Shown here one piece after another: positions 1-5,889 of a DNA stretch of 12,794 nt; the stretch's first letter is position 1, and each line of letters begins with the position of its first letter. Source of the stretch: Alphaproteobacteria bacterium (GTDB taxonomy: Bacteria; Pseudomonadota; Alphaproteobacteria; Sphingomonadales; Sphingomonadaceae). Made by a program: the position numbers and the translations under genes. The notes below the pieces were generated by a model that was not told where the DNA came from, searched no databases, and worked only from the letters and a program-made list of their open reading frames with translations. Where the stretch lies: positions 1 to 12,794 of the forward strand of contig JAENVZ010000224.1 of the NCBI GenBank assembly GCA_016650315.1, given 5' to 3'.

Positions 1-1022
1 CGGTCGAGGTTGCGGGCAAGAGCTATCGCGCGAAGAATATCGTCATCGCGACGGGTTCCTCGGTCACGCCGCTGCCGGGCGTAGAGGCCGATGGCAAGGT
101 TATCGTCGATAGCACGGGCGCGCTGGCGCTGCCCAAGGTGCCGGGGCACATGGTCGTTATTGGCGGCGGGGTGATCGGGCTGGAACTGGGTTCGGTCTGG
201 CGGCGTCTGGGCGCGAAAGTGACGGTCGTTGAATTCCTTGACCAGATACTCCCCGGCATGGACGGTGAAGTCCGCAAGGAAGCCGCCAAGCTGTTCAAGA
301 AACAGGGTTTTGACATCAAGCTTTCCACCAAGGTGACTGGCGCGACCGTCAAGGGCGGCAAGGCGACGTTGACCGTCGAACCGGCCAAGGGCGGTGCGGC
401 AGAAACCATTGAGGCCGATTGCGTGCTGGTGGCGATTGGCCGCAAGCCCAATATCGATGGCCTTGCACTCGACAAGGCGGGTCTTGCCGTCAATGCGCGC
501 GGACAGATTGAAACCGATCACGACTTCGCGACCAAGGTTGCGGGCGTCTGGGCGGTCGGCGACGTCATTCCCGGCCCGATGCTCGCCCATAAGGCAGAGG
601 ATGAAGGGATTGCCGTTGCGGAAAATATCGCGGGCCTGACCGGCATTGTGAACCATGATGTGATCCCGGCGGTCGTTTATACCTATCCTGAAATCGCCAG
701 CGTCGGTTTGACCGAAGAACAGGCGAAGGAACGCGGCGCGATCAAGGTCGGCAAATTCCCGATGATGGCGAACAGCAGAGCCAAGACCAATCGCGAGACC
801 GACGGTTTCGTCAAGGTCATTGCCGATGCTGAAACCGACAAGGTGCTGGGCGTTCATATCATCGCGTCGGTTGCCGGCACGATGATCGCGCAGGCGGCGC
901 AGGCGATGGAATTCGGCGCGTCGTCGGAGGACATCGCCTATACCTGTCACGCGCATCCCACGCATAATGAAGCGGTCAAGGAAGCGGCGATGGCGGTGTT
1001 GGGTAAGCCCATTCATATCTGA
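1..1022 (+). CDS. lpdA: Dihydrolipoyl dehydrogenase (E3), 5'-truncated
   Basis: This flavoprotein reoxidises the dihydrolipoyl arm of 2-oxoacid dehydrogenase complexes (pyruvate, 2-oxoglutarate or branched-chain) and reduces NAD+ in the cytoplasm. The reading frame is open from base 3, so about 339 residues are visible of a family length near 465. The missing N-terminus would carry the FAD dinucleotide fold and the redox CxxxxC pair. Visible parts are an ATGSS segment, the NAD-binding Rossmann motif (GGGVIGLELG) after position 138, an FAD-contacting AVGDV segment near 555, and the dimerisation domain. The C-terminus carries the catalytic His-Glu dyad in HAHPTHNE, followed by the family-typical ending GKPIHI. 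The stop is TGA at 1020-1022. An internal ATG at 138 is not the start, because homology continues upstream. Which complex it serves cannot be told from this window. Confidence 0.96.
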   Translation, partial: VEVAGKSYRAKNIVIATGSSVTPLPGVEADGKVIVDSTGALALPKVPGHMVVIGGGVIGLELGSVWRRLGAKVTVVEFLDQILPGMDGEVRKEAAKLFKKQGFDIKLSTKVTGATVKGGKATLTVEPAKGGAAETIEADCVLVAIGRKPNIDGLALDKAGLAVNARGQIETDHDFATKVAGVWAVGDVIPGPMLAHKAEDEGIAVAENIAGLTGIVNHDVIPAVVYTYPEIASVGLTEEQAKERGAIKVGKFPMMANSRAKTNRETDGFVKVIADAETDKVLGVHIIASVAGTMIAQAAQAMEFGASSEDIAYTCHAHPTHNEAVKEAAMAVLGKPIHI

Positions 1023-1035
1023 TTGTCTTGCCCAT

Positions 1036-1073
1036 AAAAAACCGGGGTGGAAAACCACCCCGGCCAGTCTTTC
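1036..1073. terminator. Intrinsic terminator between convergent genes
   Basis: A perfect 9-bp GC-rich stem (CCGGGGTGG at 1042-1050 and CCACCCCGG at 1055-1063) closes on an AAAA loop. On the - strand the hairpin is followed directly by six T (A-run at 1036-1041), giving a textbook terminator for the RcnB-like gene that ends at 1099. On the + strand the T-run is weaker (CTTT at 1069-1073), but the hairpin begins 20 nt after the lpdA stop and probably serves it too. Confidence 0.85.
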
Positions 1074-1098
1074 CTAAAGTCCGCTTCAGGACGCGCGA

Positions 1099-1920
1099 TT
1101 AATCGAAAAAGTTGTAGATCACATCGACGACATAGCCGTCCCGGATGTCGATCAGCATCGCGTCATCATAATAGCGAATCCAGCGCATTGAGCCGTAAGC
1201 AGGTGGCAAGCGGTAATACCAAGGATCGTCTATCCAGTAGCTGCGGCTATAGAGCGGTCCGCCCAGATAGATGCCGATGGAAAAGCGGCTATACCCATGG
1301 TTCCATCCGCGCGGCGCATAATAACGTCCCGACCGGTAGATATGCCTGTTTGTCTGACGATAGTTGCGCCAGTCATAGCGGCGATCGTTGCGCCAGTTGT
1401 TATTCCAGCGGCGCTGGTCGGACCAGCGGTTTTCGACATGGCCCTGGCGGTTATCGCGTCGATCCCCGCCGCGCCATTCGCGCCGGTCGTCGCGGCGTTC
1501 GACGTGCCTTTCGACGCGTGTGTCACGCCGATCATCGCGCCGTTCGACGCGTGAGTCATTGCGATTGTCATGCCGCGCTTCGCTCCAGTTGCGCTGGTTA
1601 TCGCCACGCTCCCTACGGTTATCCTGACGTTCTTCCCGCTGCGCGCTACGATCGCCACGCTGGCTGTTGCGGTCGCCATGGGTCATGGTGGCGCGCTGGT
1701 TGTCGTGGCGTCCCTGGCGTTGCTCCCCACGATTGTCACGGCGGTCGTTGCGATCCACACCAGCCGCGGTGGCGCGTGGGTTGTCGCGTTGTTTGCTGCG
1801 ATCGTCTTGATCCGTGCTATCCTTCTGATCGCTGCGATCCCATCGCGGTTGCGCAGCTATGGCCGAAATGGGCGTAAAGGCCGTGGCGGCCATTAATCCC
1901 GCCAATATGAAATGTCTCAT
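1099..1920 (-). CDS. RcnB-family secreted protein with long R/D/N-rich region
   Basis: The 273-residue product starts with a clear Sec signal peptide (residues 1 to about 22-23, an AIA-A type site), so it should be periplasmic. Residues about 24-180 are a low-complexity, probably disordered stretch rich in Arg, Asp, Asn and Gln with imperfect internal repeats (VERRDDRR occurs twice). The aromatic C-terminal part, about residues 190-273, resembles the RcnB domain: a Trp/Tyr-rich segment, LPPAYGSMRWIRY, then DAMLIDIRDGYVVDV. In E. coli RcnB helps nickel/cobalt homeostasis, but no rcnA-like exporter or metal regulator lies nearby, so a metal role is unproven. An ATG at 1918-1920 is preceded by GGAGG (1928-1932) at 7-nt spacing. 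The disordered insert is much longer than in E. coli RcnB (about 110 residues). The gene is monocistronic, with a possible stress promoter upstream and a strong terminator downstream. Confidence 0.82.
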   Translation of the reverse strand: MRHFILAGLMAATAFTPISAIAAQPRWDRSDQKDSTDQDDRSKQRDNPRATAAGVDRNDRRDNRGEQRQGRHDNQRATMTHGDRNSQRGDRSAQREERQDNRRERGDNQRNWSEARHDNRNDSRVERRDDRRDTRVERHVERRDDRREWRGGDRRDNRQGHVENRWSDQRRWNNNWRNDRRYDWRNYRQTNRHIYRSGRYYAPRGWNHGYSRFSIGIYLGGPLYSRSYWIDDPWYYRLPPAYGSMRWIRYYDDAMLIDIRDGYVVDVIYNFFD

Positions 1921-1964
1921 CTCAAGTCCTCCAAAGGGGCCTCTGGCCCACTGTGGAAACAGGG

Positions 1965-1990
1965 TTACGCCTTTGTAAATGAGTCGTTCC
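1965..1990 (-). promoter_or_regulatory. Candidate EcfG (general stress sigma) promoter of the RcnB-like gene
   Basis: On the - strand GGAAC (1986-1990) is followed after exactly 16 nt by CGTA (1966-1969), one base from the alphaproteobacterial EcfG consensus GGAAC-N16/17-CGTT. It would give a leader of roughly 40 nt before the ATG at 1920. The consensus is established knowledge; its use here is inferred from motif and spacing only. The rest of the 1921-2023 gap shows nothing else clear. Confidence 0.42.
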
Positions 1991-2023
1991 TGAATTGCTT
2001 AGTCAGCATTAAGCAAGAATTCC

Positions 2024-2569
2024 CTATTGGCCGTCAGGTGGCGATAGCGCGGGTACGGCCCTTGCCGCGTCCTCGGGTGCGATGCCGGATGGCGGGGCGG
2101 CGGCAATGCTTTCTTCCCGCCGCATGATCCGGCCCGCACGCTTGACTGCCTCCCGGATGCGGGGATAGGTGCCGCAGCGGCAGATATTGGTGATCGCTCC
2201 GTCAATATCCGCATCGGTGGGATTGGGGTTTTTCTTTAATAGCACGGCTGCGGCCATGATCATGCCGGGCTGGCAAAAGCCGCATTGCGGTACATTTTCG
2301 GCGGCCCATGCCTGTTGCACCGGATGGCTGCGGTCGGGTGAAAGCGCCTCGATCGTGGTGACGAAGCGGCCTTCGACCGTAGCGATGCTGATAAGGCAAC
2401 TGCGGACCGCCTCGCCATCTATTTCAACCGTGCATGCGCCGCAATCGCCGGTCCCGCAGCCATATTTGGCACCCGTCAGGTTCGATGCATCGCGCAGCGC
2501 CCAGAGTAGCGGGGTGTCGGGGTCCATACGATACTGAATGGGTCGGTCGTTGACGGTGAATTTGGTCAT
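2024..2569 (-). CDS. (2Fe-2S)-binding subunit, IorA/XdhC-type molybdenum hydroxylase small subunit
   Basis: The 181-residue protein is the two-cluster iron-sulfur subunit of the xanthine dehydrogenase/isoquinoline 1-oxidoreductase family. It passes electrons from a molybdopterin subunit to an external acceptor. The N-terminal ferredoxin domain has Cys38, Cys43, Cys46 and Cys58 (CGTGDCGAC then C). The C-terminal helical domain has CGFCQPG (Cys96, Cys99) and CRCGTY (Cys130, Cys132), so both clusters are complete. It is oddly alone: no IorB-type molybdopterin subunit or cytochrome gene is adjacent. A Pro/Ala-rich tail after about residue 150 makes it longer than usual relatives (about 150-160 aa). 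The ATG at 2567-2569 has no good Shine-Dalgarno sequence. The gene lies 60 nt downstream of the aldolase gene on the same strand and may be co-transcribed. Family assignment is firm; substrate unknown. Confidence 0.92.
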   Translation of the reverse strand: MTKFTVNDRPIQYRMDPDTPLLWALRDASNLTGAKYGCGTGDCGACTVEIDGEAVRSCLISIATVEGRFVTTIEALSPDRSHPVQQAWAAENVPQCGFCQPGMIMAAAVLLKKNPNPTDADIDGAITNICRCGTYPRIREAVKRAGRIMRREESIAAAPPSGIAPEDAARAVPALSPPDGQ

Positions 2570-2629
2570 GCGGTTTCGTAAACTATCTGTTCGCGGAATG
2601 GGAGAGGGAAGCGTTCCCGCATCCAGGTC

Positions 2630-3388
2630 CTATTCGCGCCAGCTTTTATCCTTGCGATCCACCAGGCGGACCATGGCGTTGAAATCCGCCACGCCCGCCC
2701 CACCAGACGCCTGCACCTTGGCAAGGTCGCGCTGATGCACCGCTATGACTTCGGGGGACAGTTCGATGGCCGTACCCGCCGCCATGGCCGCCAACTGGAT
2801 CTCGCAGGCCCGCTGAAGAGCCCAGTGTTTCAGAAATGCTTCGGGCAGGGTTGTGCCCATCACCAATATGCCGTGATTGCGCAACAGCATGACACGCTTG
2901 TCACCCAGATGTTCGATAAGGCGAACGCCCTCTTCGGCACGGACCGTCACGCCTTCGAAATCATGATAGGCGATCTGGCCCGCAAAGCCCGCCGCGTAGA
3001 AATTGATCGGACGCAATCCGCCCTCCATCGAGGCGACAGCCATGCCTGCACTCGTATGGGTGTGCATGATGCAATGTGCGTCGGGTAAATGGCTGTGAAA
3101 GACGCTGTGCTGGACAAATCCGGCCAGGTTGACGGGATAGGGGCTGTTGTCCAGCGTATGGCCATCAATGTCGATCTTGACGAGGTTTGACGCGCATATT
3201 TCGCTGAAATGCAGGCCATAGGGATTGATGAGGAAGGCATTTTCCTGGTCCGGCACGCGCAGGGTGATGTGGTTGTAGATCATTTCCGACCAGCCAAGCA
3301 TGTCGAAAACGCGATAACAGGCGGCCAGTTGCTGCCGCGCGTCCCATTCACTCTTCGTCATTGCGCTGTTCGCCGCAGCCGTTGCCAT
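2630..3388 (-). CDS. Class II aldolase/adducin family protein
   Basis: The 252-residue cytoplasmic protein has the class II aldolase/adducin fold used by fuculose-phosphate aldolase, ribulose-phosphate 4-epimerase and many unassigned homologues. The zinc-site histidines are visible as HTH at residues 109-111 and His172 in RNHGILV. The N-terminal YNHITLRVP and NPYGLHFSEI blocks bind the substrate phosphate or backbone in relatives. The Glu that acts as catalytic acid/base in FucA is not evident where expected (about FVQHSVFH, residues 91-98), so an ordinary sugar-phosphate aldolase reaction is doubtful. The subgroup is usually annotated only by fold. The ATG at 3386-3388 has a strong TAAGGAG (3397-3403) at 8-nt spacing. 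It is probably the first gene of a short - strand unit with the Fe-S protein. Confidence 0.9.
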   Translation of the reverse strand: MATAAANSAMTKSEWDARQQLAACYRVFDMLGWSEMIYNHITLRVPDQENAFLINPYGLHFSEICASNLVKIDIDGHTLDNSPYPVNLAGFVQHSVFHSHLPDAHCIMHTHTSAGMAVASMEGGLRPINFYAAGFAGQIAYHDFEGVTVRAEEGVRLIEHLGDKRVMLLRNHGILVMGTTLPEAFLKHWALQRACEIQLAAMAAGTAIELSPEVIAVHQRDLAKVQASGGAGVADFNAMVRLVDRKDKSWRE

Positions 3389-3430
3389 GCTTCCGTCTCC
3401 TTACGACAACCGATCTGTTCTGTTTGTGCT

Positions 3431-3459
3431 ACTATCGGTCAGAAAACTCTATCTGTCGA
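3431..3459 (-). promoter_or_regulatory. Candidate promoter of the aldolase gene with a direct-repeat operator
   Basis: On the - strand TCGACA (3454-3459) and GATAGT (3431-3436) are separated by 17 nt, a plausible sigma-70-like pair giving a leader near 36 nt. The same stretch holds a 9-bp direct repeat with one mismatch, GACAGATAG (3449-3457) and GACCGATAG (3432-3440), at a 17-bp period. Such repeats can be operator half-sites, but no regulator can be assigned. The remainder of the 3389-3642 divergent gap shows no other clear site. Confidence 0.35.
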
Positions 3460-3642
3460 GTTGATGCAGGATGTTTTGGGCGGCTTTTGACTTGATATTC
3501 TCCGACTCCGCTGATAGGGCGCGCGTCATACGGCGCAGTCTATGCCTGCGACGAACCCTGTTTATATGCTTTCGGTTTGCCCGTTGGCGGCGCACTATGC
3601 GGCTGGCGGACGATATCGTTTCGGTTGGAGATTGACTGTCTT

Positions 3643-3849
3643 ATGCAAATTATCGTTCGCGACAACAATGTTGACCAGGCGCTGCGGGCGCTGAAGAAGA
3701 AGCTGCAGCGTGAAGGCGTGTACCGCGAAATGAAATTGCGCCGCCATTATGAAAAGCCGTCGGAAAAGCGCGCCCGCGAAAAGGCCGCCGCCATTCGCCG
3801 CGCTCGCAAGCTGGAACGCAAGCGGGTTGAACGCGACGGCGCTCGTTAA
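3643..3849 (+). CDS. rpsU: 30S ribosomal protein S21
   Basis: The 68-residue, very basic protein is bacterial ribosomal protein S21, a small-subunit component involved in translation initiation. The N-terminus [20 protein letters not shown] is diagnostic, followed by [16 protein letters not shown] and an Arg/Lys-rich helix to the end, as in alphaproteobacterial S21. The start is the ATG at 3643-3645. A longer in-frame start at 3577 would add a 22-residue extension absent from the family. GGAG at 3627-3630 lies 12 nt upstream of the chosen ATG, a rather long spacing. The FKBP gene follows after 44 nt with no terminator visible, so the two are probably co-transcribed. Confidence 0.97.
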   Translation: MQIIVRDNNVDQALRALKKKLQREGVYREMKLRRHYEKPSEKRAREKAAAIRRARKLERKRVERDGAR

Positions 3850-3893
3850 GACCTCTTTTACGCGCTTCTCTCTTTCATAAGGGCTGCTCCGGC

Positions 3894-4460
3894 ATGTCGG
3901 AAATCACCGCCGTTCCCCTTCGTCCCATTGCCAAGGGATCGCTTGTCAAATTGTGGCTGGGCATCGCTGTTGCGCTGCTGGTTTCGGCGGGGCTGGCCTA
4001 TGTTGGAACGCAGGGCGTCATTGGCAAATCGCCGGCAGGCTTCATGGCCGCCAATGCGCGCGACGAAGGTGTGGCCACGACGGAAAGCGGTTTGCAATAC
4101 AAAGTGCTGGAAGCGGGGAAGGGCGACAGTCCGACACTCGAAGATGTCGCGCTGATAAACTACACCGGGATGCTGATAGACGGCAAGGTTTTCGACCAGA
4201 ATGAGCGTGCGCCGCTGGAAGTTGCTGGTGTCGTTCCGGGCTTTTCCGAAGGGCTGCAACTGATGCAGCGTGGCGGCAAATATCGCCTCTGGATACCGCC
4301 ACAGCTCGGCTATGGTTCGGACGTGCCCGCTGGTGGTCCCATACCCAAGGACAGCGTCCTGGTGTTCGATGTTGAGCTGCTCGACTATATCACCAAGACT
4401 CAACTGATGCAGATGCAGCAAATGCAACAGATGAAGCAGCAGCCCCCGGCGGGACAATAA
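3894..4460 (+). CDS. Membrane-anchored FKBP-type peptidyl-prolyl cis-trans isomerase
   Basis: The 188-residue protein has a short basic N-terminus, one hydrophobic segment (about residues 18-38, a signal anchor) and an FKBP domain at about residues 66-157, predicted on the periplasmic side. FKBP hallmarks are SGLQYKVLEAGKG, INYTG, DGKVFDQ, the VVPGFSEGLQLMQRGGKYRL core and IPPQLGYG, ending in LVFDVELLDY. It should catalyse prolyl isomerisation or act as a folding chaperone in the cell envelope. The C-terminal tail is a Met/Gln repeat (LMQMQQMQQMKQQ), likely a disordered or short helical tail. An ATG at 3894 is preceded by AAGGG (3879-3883). It follows rpsU by 44 nt; the pairing is familiar from sphingomonads (from memory). 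No clear terminator is seen in the 127 nt after the stop. Confidence 0.93.
   Translation: MSEITAVPLRPIAKGSLVKLWLGIAVALLVSAGLAYVGTQGVIGKSPAGFMAANARDEGVATTESGLQYKVLEAGKGDSPTLEDVALINYTGMLIDGKVFDQNERAPLEVAGVVPGFSEGLQLMQRGGKYRLWIPPQLGYGSDVPAGGPIPKDSVLVFDVELLDYITKTQLMQMQQMQQMKQQPPAGQ
4401..4443 (+). repeat. Met/Gln codon repeat in the FKBP tail
   Basis: Near-tandem ATG-CAG and CAA-ATG units encode the alternating Met-Gln tail of the FKBP protein. The tract could expand or contract by slippage and change only the tail length when whole codons are involved. Confidence 0.55.
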
Positions 4461-4587
4461 TTCCTTAATAGTTTCTGCCGGTTTGCGTATTTTTCTGTTC
4501 CAGTCCCTGATTTTTCGTCGAACCTTAACCTCTCGCTTACCTTGTTGTGCGAAACAGGCGTGAGAGATTCGACCCGAATGGGGCTAT

Positions 4588-4923
4588 ATGGCTGCGCAAA
4601 CTCAACCTTTCATGGACATTCCGGAGCGATTGAACGACCGGCATAACCTGCTGATCAGCGTCAAGCTGCGCCGGTCGGGTGAAAATTGGTTCAATGCGCG
4701 GCTTGCCAACCTGTCGCCGACGGGATTCCGCGTTCAGAGCTTCGCCAAGCTGGAAATGGATTCGATCATCTGGGTGATGTTGCCGGGTTTCGACGCGCGA
4801 CGGGCCAAGGTGATCTGGACACGCGATCATGAGGGCGGATGCCAGTTTGAACGACCACTCCACCCCGCGATATTCGACCATATTCTCCGCATGAACCGGA
4901 TAAGGGCGCGGCAGCAACCATGA
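4588..4923 (+). CDS. Small PilZ-domain protein
   Basis: The 111-residue single-domain protein fits PilZ, the cyclic-di-GMP receptor fold. The two signature elements are visible: RxxxR (Arg14-LND-Arg18) and NLSPTG, matching [D/N]xSxxG, followed by a beta-barrel pattern (GFRVQSF, IIWVMLPGF, RAKVIWTRDHEGGCQFERPL). Because both elements are present, c-di-GMP binding is plausible. The motif uses Asn where many family members have Asp, so this needs testing. With no effector domain it would act by binding a partner, for example in motility or envelope control. The ATG at 4588 is chosen because the ATG at 4578 is out of frame; the Shine-Dalgarno is weak. Its stop lies 4 nt before the stop of the convergent LysR gene. 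Confidence 0.85.
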   Translation: MAAQTQPFMDIPERLNDRHNLLISVKLRRSGENWFNARLANLSPTGFRVQSFAKLEMDSIIWVMLPGFDARRAKVIWTRDHEGGCQFERPLHPAIFDHILRMNRIRARQQP

Positions 4924-4927
4924 TCGC

Positions 4928-5791
4928 CTAAACCATGCGCCGGATGGCCGTCAAAATTGATGATGGGTGTTCACGCAGTGTTTCGGCGTGGCTGGCATAT
5001 AGAATGCCAATGCTTCGCGTCAGGGTAAAACCGGCAAGCGGCACCAGTGCAACGCCCTCTGCCGCATGGCTTTCAGGCATCAGCGTGATGCCAAGTCCGG
5101 CACGGACAAATGCGTTCGCACGTTCGTCATTGGTCGTGCGATAAGCGAAAAAGGGACGTATTCCGCGCTCGGTGAAATAACGACTGGTATCGGTCAACAC
5201 CTCGCAATTGCGGCGGACGATCATCACGTCATTAGCAAGGCTTTCGGGTTGAAGCATTTTTTGGCCCGCCAGCGGATGATTGAGCGGAAGCGCCATCGCA
5301 TAGCCTTCGGTTTTCAGGACTTCACCCAGAAAACGGTTATCGTCTGCCCGGACGATGCTGAGCGCTATGTCAATGCGGCCACGCATGAGCCGCTGGTTGA
5401 GTTCACGTTCATTGCCATCAACAATTTCCACTCGGTCGGGAGCGCCGTTGCGCCTCAATGTTTCAATCACTTGCGTCATGGTTGCCGCGTTGATTGTGGA
5501 CAATAGGCCGATTCGCCATATCCGCGCGCTGTCATGCCCGGTTACTGCTGTTATGGCCTGGTTGAACTCGGCCTCTATCCGTCGGGCATAGGGCACAAGC
5601 TTCGCTCCCGCTTCGGTCAAATGCACCCGTTGGCTGGAACGGAAGAAGAGCCTGGCGCCCAGTGTCGCCTCCAGCTTTGCTATCCCGATGGAAAGCGTTG
5701 GCTGCGTCACATTGCTATGGGTCGCGGCACGGGAGAATGTGCCGCAATCGACAACGGCCAGGAAATAGCGGAGTAAATAACGGTCAATCAT
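4928..5791 (-). CDS. LysR-type transcriptional regulator divergent from the leucine operon
   Basis: The 287-residue protein has the LysR layout. An N-terminal winged helix-turn-helix (about residues 1-60: YFLAVVDCGTFSRAA, then TQPTLSIGIAKLEATLGARLFFR) is followed by a linker helix and a periplasmic-binding-protein-like effector domain from about residue 90. It is transcribed away from liuA, the usual arrangement for a LysR regulator and its target, so control of isovaleryl-CoA/leucine catabolism is inferred. The effector is unknown; a CoA thioester or a leucine-derived acid is plausible. A 15-bp palindrome overlaps its own ATG (5789-5791), suggesting autorepression. No Shine-Dalgarno is visible before the ATG and a TATAGA-like -10 sits only a few bases upstream on the - strand, so the mRNA may be leaderless. 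The effector domain has a single Cys (Cys196). Confidence 0.92.
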   Translation of the reverse strand: MIDRYLLRYFLAVVDCGTFSRAATHSNVTQPTLSIGIAKLEATLGARLFFRSSQRVHLTEAGAKLVPYARRIEAEFNQAITAVTGHDSARIWRIGLLSTINAATMTQVIETLRRNGAPDRVEIVDGNERELNQRLMRGRIDIALSIVRADDNRFLGEVLKTEGYAMALPLNHPLAGQKMLQPESLANDVMIVRRNCEVLTDTSRYFTERGIRPFFAYRTTNDERANAFVRAGLGITLMPESHAAEGVALVPLAGFTLTRSIGILYASHAETLREHPSSILTAIRRMV

Positions 5792-5804
5792 AGATATTAT
5801 CTAT
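5790..5804. promoter_or_regulatory. LysR-type operator (T-N11-A box)
   Basis: ATAGAT-ATT-ATCTAT is a perfect 15-bp inverted repeat and contains T-N11-A (5791-5803), the LysR-family box. It overlaps the start codon of the LysR gene and lies about 66 bp upstream of the predicted liuA start point, where LysR recognition sites are usually centred. Sequence and symmetry are seen directly; binding by the adjacent regulator is inferred. Confidence 0.72.
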
Positions 5805-5821
5805 ACTGTATGTGACTGTAT
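5805..5821 (+). repeat. Direct repeat ACTGTAT-GTG-ACTGTAT next to the operator
   Basis: Two identical 7-bp units (5805-5811 and 5815-5821) are spaced 10 bp start to start, about one helical turn, between the LysR palindrome and the liuA -35. They could be the lower-affinity activation site of the LysR regulator or a second factor's site. Confidence 0.4.
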
Positions 5822-5828
5822 TTCAATT

Positions 5829-5856
5829 TTGCCAATGATATGCAGCATGGTAGATT
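5829..5856 (+). promoter_or_regulatory. Candidate promoter of the leucine operon
   Basis: TTGCCA (5829-5834) and TAGATT (5851-5856) are separated by 16 nt, predicting a start near 5863 and a leader of about 27 nt before the ATG at 5890. The imperfect -10 fits an activator-dependent promoter. Identified by eye only. Confidence 0.42.
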
Positions 5857-5873
5857 TGCGCGAAACGATCAAT

Positions 5874-5881
5874 GGATGAGG
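5874..5881 (+). promoter_or_regulatory. Ribosome binding site deciding the liuA start
   Basis: GGATGAGG lies 8 nt before the ATG at 5890, whereas the upstream in-frame ATG at 5872 has no Shine-Dalgarno. This favours the start at 5890 (382 residues) over 5872 (388 residues). Confidence 0.6.
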
Positions 5882-5889
5882 ATTGGAAT

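Noticed and set aside
1047..1877. A 276-codon open frame on the + strand
   Set aside because: It is a Cys/Arg-rich translation antisense to the RcnB-like gene, and it begins inside the terminator.
4522..4542. A CtrA binding site (TTAA-N7-TTAA) upstream of the PilZ gene
   Set aside because: TTAA is followed by a TTAC-like half at the wrong spacing (8 nt) with a mismatch, so support is too weak.
5790..5804. An OxyR operator
   Set aside because: ATAG-N7-CTAT fits an OxyR half-site, but a full site needs two spaced half-sites, and the adjacent regulator lacks the OxyR Cys pair.
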